NCBI RefSeq assembly: GCF_018263925.1
Contig: NZ_JAEVHF010000001.1
Span: 248,001 to 312,000 of the forward strand
From: Kistimonas asteriae
GTDB taxonomy: Bacteria > Pseudomonadota > Gammaproteobacteria > Pseudomonadales > Endozoicomonadaceae
DNA length: 64,000 nt
Direction: 5' to 3'
In this document: positions 27,304 to 36,176 of the stretch, piece by piece
How positions within the stretch are numbered: the stretch's first letter is position 1
How the letters are laid out: the number at the start of each line of letters is the position of its first letter
Notes under the pieces: generated by a model
The model's input: the letters and a program-made list of their open reading frames with translations, nothing else
Database searches by the model: none
Told to the model about the DNA's origin: nothing
Position numbers and translations under genes: made by a program

Positions 27304-29121
27304 TCATGGCATTTCGTTAAAAATGACATTCATAGACGCACGCTGCTCGCTATCACTACTATCTTTATCTTCTATTATTACGAGATCTGAGACTGACTCA
27401 TCTGATATTGATTCTTCTGGAACAGCTAATGGAGCTAAATGCGTAGACTCCGGCGCTTTCATGTGGCTTTTACCAAAGCGCCTACTTAAAGGATTACATG
27501 GCCTAATCCAATCAGCCACCAGGTTCAAAAAGATAAATAAAGGCGTGAAAGACAAAATGAATGATATCAAAAACGATCCATTTGCAACAACATATCCCGC
27601 CCCCTCAATTGACGGCAGCTTAACATTAAGTCCTTTTATACTACATTCTTTTAAACGCTGAAAAATTTCCAAATGCTCAATATTTGCCAGCGCCATCCCA
27701 CGAAAGCATAAACCTATAGGTATAGCTAAACCTGCTGCAATAAGCTTTCCTACAATCCGTTCGACAAAGATGACTCTTAGCTCATCTCTACACGAATGAT
27801 CACACAAGGCTACATAGACATTACCAAGTTTCTTTAAAATATCCTTTGCTAATAAAGTAACAATTGATCTTGACAAAAGCGCTGCAGAAACCGCCCCAGC
27901 ATATCCGATGGCATTATAAATGCCATTCCAAACTACATGCATCTCTTCGGCATAATGATAACAACTAAATGCCTGACCAGTAACATTTACAGCTGTGTAA
28001 TTGTAAGAAAGACTTAAATGCGATGTAAATGCTCTCGCAGAAAAAAACTCCGCCGTGTACGCATATATAACAAAACATAAACCAATAGAAACTACAGCAT
28101 CGATACCTGCCAAGGCCTTTGACCGTGCTTCAGAACAATCAAGAATTTTTTTAACATCATCCCCTATTAATACCGCAGCATCAACCTTTTCATCAACAAT
28201 ATACGTTAAGACTTTAACAACATGAGACTGAAACCTTCGATCTCCATCAAGAAGAGCAACTTTTTTGGCAATACGATCTACTTCATTTTCAACAACTGCC
28301 AAAAGGTCATCATCAGTTTCACCAATAGTACTGTAGATTATTTTAACCACTCGAAGAACATCATCGAAATATTCACCCGGAATCCCTTTACAAAGGATTT
28401 GCAAGTCATAATTAAGTGAATAGAGCAAATCTTTCGCCAATAGATTATAGGTGACTGTTTCAACAAGAATATTAACCAATGCACAGAGAGCAGAAACAAC
28501 AACGCTGCCTATCCTAGGAGCAAGTCCGAAAAAAGTTAACGCGCCATCAGGTAATGTGCCATAGGCAGAAGGTATTACTGTACTGGACTGTTTAAGGATG
28601 CATAAAATTTTACCCGATACTGTCTTTTGCTTAAAATCCTCCCTTTGGTCTAAAGCATACATTATCTGATAAACAAAACTGGAACCATGTAATATAGCAG
28701 TACCCATTATGCTAAAAACTAGCATCCGTTCTTGCTGCTCGGATGGTGATGAGCTAGACATACCAAATATATTTAATGCGCCAGCTAGCCCACCGACCAA
28801 AAACAACGTGAAATAAACCGCTCTAGCTTTTATTGAAATTCGACTAGGTGAGATGGAATAAATATGATGAATTGCTGCATCGATCACTCTTACGTGGCAA
28901 CCTAAATCTGCCGTATTCTTAATTGTGCGAAGCGCTTGTGTTTTTTTATTATCTATAGCACTATTGAGCCGTTGCATGGAGCCTATTAGCTCAACATCCT
29001 CAACAGAAGTAACAGAAATCTTGCTACGCCTCACACTCACTACATCAGACTTTGACTCAGGAAAATCTTCTACAACTGGCAATACGTTTCTGCATGGCGC
29101 CCTACTAATCCCTATATCCAT
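27304..29121 (-). CDS. Polytopic membrane protein of unknown function with acidic Ser-rich tail
   Basis: A 605-residue AT-rich gene without recognised family. Residues 1-98 are soluble. Hydrophobic segments occur near 101-120, 133-152, 195-222, 343-365, 403-428, 450-475 and 515-545, so about six to seven helices are likely, with a soluble stretch of about 120 residues at 225-340. The C-terminal 60 residues are hydrophilic. They include SDLVIIEDKDSSDSE (578-592): a short aliphatic core followed by acidic and Ser residues, the layout of eukaryotic SUMO-interaction motifs. No signal peptide or catalytic motif is visible. It is placed between the LDLa gene and ffh, same strand. Confidence 0.6.
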   Translation of the reverse strand: MDIGISRAPCRNVLPVVEDFPESKSDVVSVRRSKISVTSVEDVELIGSMQRLNSAIDNKKTQALRTIKNTADLGCHVRVIDAAIHHIYSISPSRISIKARAVYFTLFLVGGLAGALNIFGMSSSSPSEQQERMLVFSIMGTAILHGSSFVYQIMYALDQREDFKQKTVSGKILCILKQSSTVIPSAYGTLPDGALTFFGLAPRIGSVVVSALCALVNILVETVTYNLLAKDLLYSLNYDLQILCKGIPGEYFDDVLRVVKIIYSTIGETDDDLLAVVENEVDRIAKKVALLDGDRRFQSHVVKVLTYIVDEKVDAAVLIGDDVKKILDCSEARSKALAGIDAVVSIGLCFVIYAYTAEFFSARAFTSHLSLSYNYTAVNVTGQAFSCYHYAEEMHVVWNGIYNAIGYAGAVSAALLSRSIVTLLAKDILKKLGNVYVALCDHSCRDELRVIFVERIVGKLIAAGLAIPIGLCFRGMALANIEHLEIFQRLKECSIKGLNVKLPSIEGAGYVVANGSFLISFILSFTPLFIFLNLVADWIRPCNPLSRRFGKSHMKAPESTHLAPLAVPEESISDESVSDLVIIEDKDSSDSEQRASMNVIFNEMP

Positions 29122-29349
29122 AAATTTATTAATCTTAAATACAATTTGCGTTTCTAACCAAAAACCATAAATAGAAGAAATACAATATATAAGACTAAAT
29201 CGATAATATTGATAACAAAGCAGTTAGACGAACAATGAACCTAAAAGCCGAGCCACATTAATACAATAAGTGCAATAGACTGAAAATAGAGAAGTATGAC
29301 AGCTGTCAGAAGATTTCTAAGCTGTCACACTCTGAAATGGGTTCCTGGA

Positions 29350-29480
29350 ATGAGAACTCAAACCAAACACTACCAGAAAATGGCTCAGTACCAACTGATA
29401 CCTGCTTCAGGTGCTGCTGAAATGCGGACTGCCCAATACAAGCTATTGCTGAAGCTCTTGCTGTTAATCTGAGGCAATAG
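29350..29480 (+). pseudogene. Remnant of an IS30-type transposase N-terminus
   Basis: From ATG 29350 the frame reads MRTQTKHYQKMAQYQL. After a frame change it continues LLKCGLPNTS, and after another IAEALAVN to a TAG at 29478. Put together this resembles the helix-turn-helix opening of IS30-like transposases (YQL..LLK.G.....IAE.L.V). At least two frameshifts and the absence of any catalytic part show it is dead. Confidence 0.45.
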
Positions 29481-29527
29481 TTATGGATATTTCCCTAAGA
29501 GCGTTAAATCACTCTTTGAGGTGCCCA

Positions 29528-29625
29528 GTGACTACCAAGAAAAACGGAAATATCATTCGCCAGAATTCAAAGCCGAAGCCCTGAAGCTGGCCGAGAAAAT
29601 CTGTATTCCGTCAGCAGTCCGGTGA
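29528..29625 (+). pseudogene. Remnant of an IS3-family orfA transposase
   Basis: Translation gives KRKYHSPEFKAEALKLAEKI, the standard N-terminus of IS3-family OrfA (HTH_Tnp_1), then a stop at 29623. The expected MTTKKK start lies one frame away at GTG 29528, suggesting loss of one A in a poly-A run. GAGGTG lies just upstream. Only about 32 codons survive. Confidence 0.75.
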
Positions 29626-29694
29626 GAGCCATCCACGAGTGATGCCCCTTCAACTCATAATCAACCAGAAAACTACCTGTTACCCATAACAACA

Positions 29695-29720
29695 GAGGGG
29701 AAGCCCACAGGCTTCCCCTC
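29695..29720 (-). terminator. Hairpin after ffh
   Basis: GAGGGGAAGCC pairs with GGCTTCCCCTC around a 4-base loop, 42 bases past the ffh stop. The U-tract is poor, so termination strength is uncertain. Confidence 0.7.
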
Positions 29721-29761
29721 CATACAAAACACCCTCTGTAATCCGGCGTTAAACACCACTG

Positions 29762-31171
29762 TCAGAACGGAAACTTGCCACCACCACCGGGAGGCATCAT
29801 ACCGGCAGGCATCTGCCCCTTCAGACCACCCAGGCCGCGCATCATCTTCGCCATGCCGCCCTTGCCACTCATCTTCTTCATCATCTTGCTCATCTGCTTA
29901 TGCTGCTTGATGAGACGGTTGATATCCTGAATCTGGGTACCGGAACCGGAGGCAATCCGCTTCTTGCGGGAGCCGTTGAGGAGATCGGGGTTACGACGCT
30001 CCTTCGGCGTCATGGAGTTAATAATGGCTTCCATCTGGGAAAACATCTTGTCTCCCACCTGGGATTGCTGCCCCATTTGTGCCATGCCGCCCATTCCCCC
30101 CATACCCGGCAGCTTGTCCATCATGCCGGCAATGCCGCCCATGTTTTTCATCTGCTGCAGCTGGTCCTTGAAGTCTTCAAGGTCAAAGCCCTTGCCCTTC
30201 TTGAGCTTGGTGACCAGCCGGTCGGCCTTTTTCTTGTCGAGCTTCTGCTCCGCTTCCTCGATCAGGGAGAGCACGTCACCCATGCCGAGGATACGGGAAG
30301 CAATCCGGTCAGGATGGAACGGCTCCAGGGCATCGGTCTTCTCACCCATACCGAGGAACTTGATCGGCTTGCCGGTGATATGACGTACTGACAACGCTGC
30401 ACCACCACGGGCATCACCATCAGCCTTGGCCAGGATCACACCGGTCAGCGGCAGCGCATCATTGAACGCCTTGGCCGTATTCGCGGCATCCTGACCGGTC
30501 ATGGCGTCAACCACAAACAATGTCTCAATCGGGTTGATCGCCTGGTTCAGCGCCTTGATCTCCCCCATCATCTCATCATCAATATGGAGACGACCGGCGG
30601 TATCGACAATCAACACATCTTTCTGACGCAGACGTGCTTCATTGATCGCCGCATTGGCGATATCCACGGGCTTCTGCTCGATGGATGACGGGAAGAAATC
30701 AATACCCACTTCACCGGCAAGGGTTTCCAGCTGCTTGATGGCGGCCGGACGGTATACGTCGGCACTGACCACCATGACCGACTTCTTCTTCCGCTCCTTC
30801 AGCCACTTACCCAGCTTCGCCACAGACGTGGTTTTACCCGCGCCCTGCAGACCTGCCATCAGGATCACCGCCGGCGGCTGGCAGGCGAGGTTCAACTCGT
30901 CGTTGGCCGCACCCATCACATCAACCAGTTCGGCGTTGACGATCTTGACGAACATCTGCCCCGGATTCAGGCTCTGGCTCACTTCCTGACCGACCGCACG
31001 CTCACGGACCCGGTTGACAAAATCCTTCACCACCGGCAGCGCGACATCCGCTTCCAGCAGGGCCATGCGCACTTCACGCAGGGTATCCTTGATATTGTCT
31101 TCGGTCAGTTTTGCTTTGCCTGTCACATCGCGCAGCGTTTGCGACAGACGATCAGAAAGATTCTCAAACAT
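29762..31171 (-). CDS. ffh: Signal recognition particle protein Ffh (SRP54)
   Basis: The GTPase of the signal recognition particle, which binds 4.5S RNA and signal sequences of nascent membrane proteins. It has 469 residues: N domain (1-90), G domain with P-loop GLQGAGKTTSVAKLG (about 107-121), VDTAGRLHID and the TKADGDARGGAALS-like segment (AKADGDARGGAALS), and a Met-rich M domain ending GGMAKMMRGLGG. Usual length is about 453; the extra is Met/Gly in the tail. In relatives it sits next to rpsP; here the accessory block separates them. Confidence 0.98.
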   Translation of the reverse strand: MFENLSDRLSQTLRDVTGKAKLTEDNIKDTLREVRMALLEADVALPVVKDFVNRVRERAVGQEVSQSLNPGQMFVKIVNAELVDVMGAANDELNLACQPPAVILMAGLQGAGKTTSVAKLGKWLKERKKKSVMVVSADVYRPAAIKQLETLAGEVGIDFFPSSIEQKPVDIANAAINEARLRQKDVLIVDTAGRLHIDDEMMGEIKALNQAINPIETLFVVDAMTGQDAANTAKAFNDALPLTGVILAKADGDARGGAALSVRHITGKPIKFLGMGEKTDALEPFHPDRIASRILGMGDVLSLIEEAEQKLDKKKADRLVTKLKKGKGFDLEDFKDQLQQMKNMGGIAGMMDKLPGMGGMGGMAQMGQQSQVGDKMFSQMEAIINSMTPKERRNPDLLNGSRKKRIASGSGTQIQDINRLIKQHKQMSKMMKKMSGKGGMAKMMRGLGGLKGQMPAGMMPPGGGGKFPF

Positions 31172-31491
31172 CCAGCGATCCTTGGTTCTCGCACACCATT
31201 AACGGTTATTTGATCGATTATAACGCAGCAATGCAGCCGGCATCACCACCTCTATCCCGTGTTTTTCCCAAATACCGTGCATAAAAATGGAATAACCGGG
31301 CAACGACATGAGTTACCCACAACTTCTGTGGACAACTTTGTGGGTTTCCTCGGGACGATTCCCCGAAAAAGCGTCCCCTCCGATCTCGGCAGCAAAATGA
31401 CCATTTTATGAACACACCGTCACCGCATGCACAATCGAACCCTTCACGGCGACGACCGCTTATGCGAAACTCTGCGGGTTCAGACAGGTTT
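31172..31491. other. Divergent promoter region between ffh and the ccsA-like gene
   Basis: These 320 bases separate divergent genes. They contain two DnaA-box-like 9-mers in opposite orientation, TTACCCACA (31313-31321) and TGTGGACAA (31327-31335), each one base off the consensus. An 8-bp inverted repeat, ACCCACAA / TTGTGGGT (31315-31345), overlaps them. No promoter was assigned with confidence. Confidence 0.5.
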
Positions 31492-32301
31492 ATGGAAGCA
31501 ATGAACATCGCCATCTCCAGCATTCTGGCCATCGCCTTTTATGTCAGCGGCACCCTTTGCCAATGGGGGCGTCTTCGAGGACGCGACATTCATCGCCCAC
31601 TGGTACAGACACTGGTCTTCGCCGGTGCGCTGGCGCAGACATTAAGCATTTACCTGATTATTCACACCCCGAATGGCGTCAACCTGAATTTTTATACGGT
31701 AGGCTCACTGAGCAGCTGGATGATCATATTGATCATTCTTGCCAGCAGCCTGCGTAAGCCCGTGGAAAACCTGCTGATCGGTCTGCTGCCAATTGCCATC
31801 GCTGCTGTCGGCTGCTCGCTCCTGCTCAGCGGACCGGAAGATATCATCCCTTCCACCCAGCCGGGCATGCTCCTCCATATCATCATCTCCATCCTCTCCT
31901 ACAGCACCCTGACCGTGGCTGCGTTTCAGGCCGTGCTACTGGCCTGGCAGGAAAGCAGGATCAAGCACCACCATCCGGCCAGCCTGATCAAAGCCTTTCC
32001 CCCCATGCAGACCATGGAAAAATTGTTGTTTGAATTTCTCTGGGCAGGGCTGATTCTGCTGACCCTCTCACTGACAACCGGCTTTATCTATCTGAATGAC
32101 ATGTTCGCACAGCATGTTGCTCACAAGACCGTCTTGTCAGTTCTCGCCTGGTGTATTTTCGGTACCCTTCTGACTGGACGGCACATCCTGGGATGGCGCG
32201 GACAAACCGCCATCCGCTGGACACTCGCCGGCTTCGCCTGCCTGATGCTGGCTTATTTCGGCAGCAAGTTCATGCTGGATATGATTATCAACCGTGGCTA
32301 A
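31492..32301 (+). CDS. Inner-membrane protein of the CcsA/CcmC haem-handling family (YpjD-like)
   Basis: A 269-residue protein with about eight membrane helices from the ATG at 31492; the frame is open 28 codons further upstream, but that part is polar and Arg-rich. It has the family pattern of a conserved aromatic/His-rich core: NGVNLNFYTVGSLSSW (residues about 61-76), LLHIIISILSYSTLTVAAFQ, and HILGWRGQTAIRW near the end. It resembles YpjD, the ccsA-like gene adjoining ffh in Escherichia coli and Pseudomonas, whose exact role is uncertain. It is divergent from ffh. Confidence 0.88.
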   Translation: MEAMNIAISSILAIAFYVSGTLCQWGRLRGRDIHRPLVQTLVFAGALAQTLSIYLIIHTPNGVNLNFYTVGSLSSWMIILIILASSLRKPVENLLIGLLPIAIAAVGCSLLLSGPEDIIPSTQPGMLLHIIISILSYSTLTVAAFQAVLLAWQESRIKHHHPASLIKAFPPMQTMEKLLFEFLWAGLILLTLSLTTGFIYLNDMFAQHVAHKTVLSVLAWCIFGTLLTGRHILGWRGQTAIRWTLAGFACLMLAYFGSKFMLDMIINRG

Positions 32302-32458
32302 AATCGCAGGTATAAATACAAAATCCACCAGGATGGTTATGATCCAATTGGCCAACAGTAATGAACCGCCTCCGTGCCAAGACGGTATCCGTCCGGCACA
32401 TCACCGGCTGCGTGCCCGCATGATTTCCCCGACCGCATCGACAGAGGTATAGATTCCC

Positions 32459-33727
32459 TTGAACGAAGCACCGCTAAGCCTCCTGCTGGGAGCGCTTGTT
32501 GTACTTCTCCTGCTTTCCGCGTTTTTTTCCAGCTCAGAAACAGGGATGATGGCGCTGAACCGCTACCGGTTACGCCATAAGGCCAGAAGTGGCAACCGTG
32601 CCGCCAAACGCACCAGTGAACTTCTGGATAGAACCGATCGTCTGATCGGCGTTATCCTGATCGGCAACAATTTTGTCAACATACTGGCCTCTGCCATCGC
32701 CACGATTATTGCTGTCAGGATGTGGGGCGACGCTGGTATTGCCATCGCCACCTTTACCCTGACCTTGGTTGTCCTGGTATTTGGCGAAGTCACACCGAAA
32801 ACCCTGGCCGCCCTGCACCCGGAAAAGGTCGCGTTTCCCGCATCACTGATTCTCAAGCCGCTGCTTAAGCTGTTCTACCCGCTAGTACTGGTCGTTAACG
32901 GGATTTCCAATGTTCTGCTGCGCTGCTTGGGTGTTGATACATCCAAAGGCGGTACGGATCAGCTGAGCCAGGAAGAACTCCGCACCGTGGTTCACGAAGC
33001 TGGGGGACTGATTCCCGGCACACGCCGAGGGATGCTACTGGGCATTCTGGATCTGGAAAAAGTCAGCGTCGATGACATCATGATCCCCCGCAACGAAGTG
33101 GTGGGTATTGATATCGAAGATGCTATCGATGAAATACTGGAACAACTACGAACCGCCCAGCACACCCGGCTGCCGATCTACAAAGGTGATATCAACAATA
33201 TCATCGGCATACTGCACATGCGTAAAGTGGCCCGCCTGCTGAGTCTGGACGAAGTCAATCGTGCCGCCCTGCTGAATGAGACCCGCGACGCCTATTTTGT
33301 CCCGGAAGGCACACCGCTCCACACCCAGCTGTTCAATTTCCAGAAAGAAAAACGCCGAACCGCCATCGTGGTGGATGAGTACGGCGATGTCATGGGACTG
33401 GTTACACTGGAAGATATTCTTGAAGAGATTGTCGGCGAATTCACGACTGATGTCGCCAGCAACAACCGCGACATCACCCCTCAGCCCGATGGCTCCTTCA
33501 TTATTGATGGCACCGCGACCATTCGGGATATCAACAAGGCACTTGAGTGGCATCTTCCCGTAGACGGCCCAAAAACATTGAACGGCCTGGTGACCGAGCA
33601 CCTCGAAGAAATTCCCGACACATCGGTCTGTATCACCATCAGCGGCCGTTATCGCATGGAAATCCTGCAAATCCGGGATAACCGGGTACGCTCCGTACGC
33701 GTTTATCCCCCTATCGCGTCATCCTGA
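32459..33727 (+). CDS. yfjD: CNNM/CorC-type membrane protein with CBS domains (YfjD-like)
   Basis: A 422-residue protein of the CNNM (DUF21) family, linked to magnesium or cobalt homeostasis. Residues 1-180 form the membrane domain (FFSSSETGMMALNRYRLRH and FGEVTPKTLAAL). Residues about 200-320 hold two CBS domains (DIMIPRNEVVGID, then TAIVVDEYGDVMGLVTLEDI), and residues 330-415 the CorC/HlyC C-terminal domain. It starts with TTG at 32459, with GAGGTA about 10 bases upstream. It follows the ccsA-like gene as in Escherichia coli (ypjD-yfjD). Its last 25 bases overlap the convergent hydrolase gene. Confidence 0.93.
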   Translation: MNEAPLSLLLGALVVLLLLSAFFSSSETGMMALNRYRLRHKARSGNRAAKRTSELLDRTDRLIGVILIGNNFVNILASAIATIIAVRMWGDAGIAIATFTLTLVVLVFGEVTPKTLAALHPEKVAFPASLILKPLLKLFYPLVLVVNGISNVLLRCLGVDTSKGGTDQLSQEELRTVVHEAGGLIPGTRRGMLLGILDLEKVSVDDIMIPRNEVVGIDIEDAIDEILEQLRTAQHTRLPIYKGDINNIIGILHMRKVARLLSLDEVNRAALLNETRDAYFVPEGTPLHTQLFNFQKEKRRTAIVVDEYGDVMGLVTLEDILEEIVGEFTTDVASNNRDITPQPDGSFIIDGTATIRDINKALEWHLPVDGPKTLNGLVTEHLEEIPDTSVCITISGRYRMEILQIRDNRVRSVRVYPPIASS

Positions 33728-34500
33728 AACCCACACGTTTCCACGAGGCCCGCCGCATGAATCTGGCGGGCCAACTGCTCTCCCCACAATCGATACCCTT
33801 TCTCTGACGGATGATACCCATCAGAAGCCAGGTAATCGGGCTGAAAACGAAAAACAGTATCCATATGAAAGACTTGGGGATGGGCATCGGCTACATCTTG
33901 CAATACCTTGTCCAGCAGTCGTGCCCGTGCACCCAATACCGTCGACAACGGTTGCGGCAAGGCAGAAAACAGATGTACTGGAGGAATAGCGGCAAAGACA
34001 ACCGGGCAATCAGTGACTGAACGAATATCTGCCAGCAAGCGAACAATCTGATGACGCCAGGCTCTCAGGCTAGTGAGACCCGTTGTATCATTGACACCGA
34101 GCGCGATTACCACCAGATTGGCAGCGGCATTTTTCTGAGCCCGCCGAAATGAGACCAACAGTTCAGAGGCTATATCCGCACATTTCAGTCCATTTTTTCC
34201 CAGCGCCTGCCAATGTACCCTGTCGCCGCTCTCGATCGATAATGCATTCGCCAACTGCCCAGCCAGGGCGTTACGCATTACATCAACCCCGACACCGGCA
34301 ATGGTTGACTCACCCAGCAGATAGAGATTCCTGACAATGCCCCCGCTACCTGAGCTACCCCGCCACTCTCCACGAGCCTCCGGCAGGCGGGGCGTCTTTC
34401 GCCTGACCCATCGCCCCTGTACGGCAAGCACAGGCAAACCGGCAAGCCCCATCCACCAGAACAACCGGTGTCTCCAGACAGATCGACGAACCACGTTCAT
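33703..34500 (-). CDS. SGNH/GDSL-family lipase or esterase
   Basis: A 265-residue hydrolase. The nucleophile block reads LLGESTIAGVG (Ser in GES, about residue 64), block III has GVND and block V has DGYHPSEKGY with the catalytic Asp-x-x-His, so all SGNH elements are present. The N-terminal 50 residues contain a hydrophobic stretch (FWWMGLAGLPVLAVQG) after basic residues, suggesting a signal or membrane anchor. Substrate is unknown; such enzymes deacylate lipids or carbohydrates. The start overlaps the preceding DUF1289 gene by 4 bases (ATGA), and the end overlaps yfjD by 25 bases. Confidence 0.9.
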   Translation of the reverse strand: MNVVRRSVWRHRLFWWMGLAGLPVLAVQGRWVRRKTPRLPEARGEWRGSSGSGGIVRNLYLLGESTIAGVGVDVMRNALAGQLANALSIESGDRVHWQALGKNGLKCADIASELLVSFRRAQKNAAANLVVIALGVNDTTGLTSLRAWRHQIVRLLADIRSVTDCPVVFAAIPPVHLFSALPQPLSTVLGARARLLDKVLQDVADAHPQVFHMDTVFRFQPDYLASDGYHPSEKGYRLWGEQLARQIHAAGLVETCGFQDDAIGG

Positions 34501-34694
34501 GACTGCCCCATGCTTCCTGAGAAAATTCTTTCCCGCGCGCGCGTCAGCACATCAAGCTTCTGCTCTCGGGTGAGTTCAGGCCAATCACGAATCTCCCGGA
34601 TGTGACGACCACAGCCAGTGCATATTTCCATTGCATCCAGCTTGCATACGGCAACGCAGGGAGAGCTAACCAGGTAATCCCGCAGTTTCATCAT
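34497..34694 (-). CDS. DUF1289 small cysteine protein
   Basis: A 65-residue protein with the DUF1289 pattern [20 protein letters not shown]: Cys at 12, 16, 25 and 28, followed by a helical ARD-like end. The family is uncharacterised; the four Cys suggest a zinc or iron-sulphur site. It overlaps the upstream gamma-carbonic anhydrase gene by 4 bases (ATGA) and the downstream hydrolase gene by 4 bases, so all three are translationally coupled. Confidence 0.88.
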   Translation of the reverse strand: MMKLRDYLVSSPCVAVCKLDAMEICTGCGRHIREIRDWPELTREQKLDVLTRARERIFSGSMGQS

Positions 34695-35227
34695 GAGGAA
34701 AAACGCTCATCAACCACCAGTTGTCGTTGATAGCGTTGAAAGTTCTGGACGTAATGGGCACTGGAGAGCTCCAGCATTTTCTTCTGAGGATCGGTGACCG
34801 TCTTGATGACCCGGCCAGGCGACCCCATGACAACAGAATAATCGGGGATGACCTTGCCTTCCGGAATCAGGGCATTGGCACCAATGACGCAATATTTGCC
34901 AATCGTTGCACCATTAAGGATCACAGCGTTGATCCCCACCAGGGTATGTTCCCCGACCTCACAACCATGCAGCATTGCCTTGTGGCCAACCGTTACCCCC
35001 CGACCTATCGTCAGCGGGAAACCGGGATCCGTATGCAGAACAGCACCATCCTGAACATTGCTGTTCTCACCTACCGTAATCAGCTCGTTATCCCCACGCA
35101 CAACGACGTTGAACCAGATGCTGGCGTTATTTTCCAGCGCCACCGCACCAATGACACTGGCGCTGTTGGCCACAAACCAGTCATCACCACGTACATCCAG
35201 ACAGCGGTCACCCAGGCGATAAATCAT
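34691..35227 (-). CDS. Gamma-class carbonic anhydrase-like protein (YrdA type)
   Basis: A 178-residue left-handed beta-helix protein. Hexapeptide repeats run from about 20 to 130 (for example [20 protein letters not shown]). The metal-site His positions fit the segments [10 protein letters not shown] and [13 protein letters not shown] in VVRGDNELI is the conserved trimer motif. The ATG at 35227 is chosen since GGGAGAGG lies upstream and the protein then starts MIYRLGD like the family. Most YrdA proteins have weak or unproven carbonic anhydrase activity. It is coupled to the DUF1289 and SGNH genes. Confidence 0.92.
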   Translation of the reverse strand: MIYRLGDRCLDVRGDDWFVANSASVIGAVALENNASIWFNVVVRGDNELITVGENSNVQDGAVLHTDPGFPLTIGRGVTVGHKAMLHGCEVGEHTLVGINAVILNGATIGKYCVIGANALIPEGKVIPDYSVVMGSPGRVIKTVTDPQKKMLELSSAHYVQNFQRYQRQLVVDERFSS

Positions 35228-35303
35228 GCAGGAAGCCTCTCCCTTAGAGGGATGATTATTATTCTCGGGAAAGAAGTTTACCGGAAAACGGTAGAGAAGG
35301 AAC

Positions 35304-35927
35304 TCACGCCTGCTTGCGCCAGATACCACCCTCGACACGCTGCCCACGTTGCTGCGGCACGTCCAACGGAATGCCGGCATTGAGTCCGACGTTAAGGAAT
35401 TCCACCAGCATAATGGCCGTCAAGCCCCAGATCTGGTAATCGCCATACTGCCAGGCCGGCACAAAAAACGATTGCTGTTTATACCGTAACTCATCGGTAC
35501 GCAGGCGCTCAGCTTCCAGGAAGAAGGCGAGGGGCACCCGAAAAACACGATCAAGCTCATCCAGGTTGGCATGTAATTTTATGGATTCCGGCACCAACCC
35601 CACAAAGGGCGTAACCTTGATACCAAAGCGGGAAATCACCTGTCCGGTACGGCCCAAGACATCCACCGAGTCACCGGGCACACCAATCTCTTCATGGGTT
35701 TCCCTGAGCGCGGTCATCTGCAGATCCCGGTCTTCAGGATCACGCTTGCCACCGGGGAAGGCCACCTCACCGCTATGGGTGTTTAATCGCGTAGAGCGAC
35801 GGGTCAGAATAATTTCAGGGTTATGGGCATTATCCGTAAGGGCAATCAATACGGCCGCTTCAGGAAGCGGTACGGCCAGATCCCTGGGGGAGTGTTCTAT
35901 CAACTGGTTTCGTATTTGTTTCAACAT
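35304..35927 (-). CDS. nudL: NUDIX hydrolase, coenzyme A pyrophosphatase type
   Basis: A 207-residue protein with the NUDIX box [20 protein letters not shown] followed by EEIG, preceded by [19 protein letters not shown], the UPF0035 signature of the CoA pyrophosphatase group (YeaB/NudL). Such enzymes hydrolyse CoA and derivatives to phosphopantetheine and 3',5'-ADP. It lies 76 bases upstream of the gamma-carbonic anhydrase gene on the same strand. Confidence 0.9.
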   Translation of the reverse strand: MLKQIRNQLIEHSPRDLAVPLPEAAVLIALTDNAHNPEIILTRRSTRLNTHSGEVAFPGGKRDPEDRDLQMTALRETHEEIGVPGDSVDVLGRTGQVISRFGIKVTPFVGLVPESIKLHANLDELDRVFRVPLAFFLEAERLRTDELRYKQQSFFVPAWQYGDYQIWGLTAIMLVEFLNVGLNAGIPLDVPQQRGQRVEGGIWRKQA

Positions 35928-36176
35928 AATCCGGCATGCATCCTTGCCTTTCGTTGCGACTCCGGGAAAGTCATCCTACTTTCCAATACATTCAGATTAC
36001 TATATCCCCGGTTCCTACTATTCTCCAGCGACAAATCGCTTGAACGGTCATTCTCTATCGATAAAAGCAATATTAAGGCCAATTATTTCTTTAGACGTGA
36101 CTTCCCCCTGTCAGGTTCAATCCTGTCTTCACGGAGGGTAGACTGATGCATCGGGGGTAGTCTGGATGATAACGTC

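Larger units (their letters stand above)
29122..29761. other. Intergenic region with insertion-sequence debris
   Basis: These 640 bases lie between ffh and the accessory block. The first 220 are AT-rich without signals. The middle holds transposase fragments at 29350-29480 and 29528-29625, and the ffh-side end has a hairpin at 29695-29720. Confidence 0.6.

Noticed and set aside
27126..27320. 64-codon plus-strand ORF
   Set aside because: It ends in the AAAATG repeat and encodes MKMKMK runs; no other coding signs.
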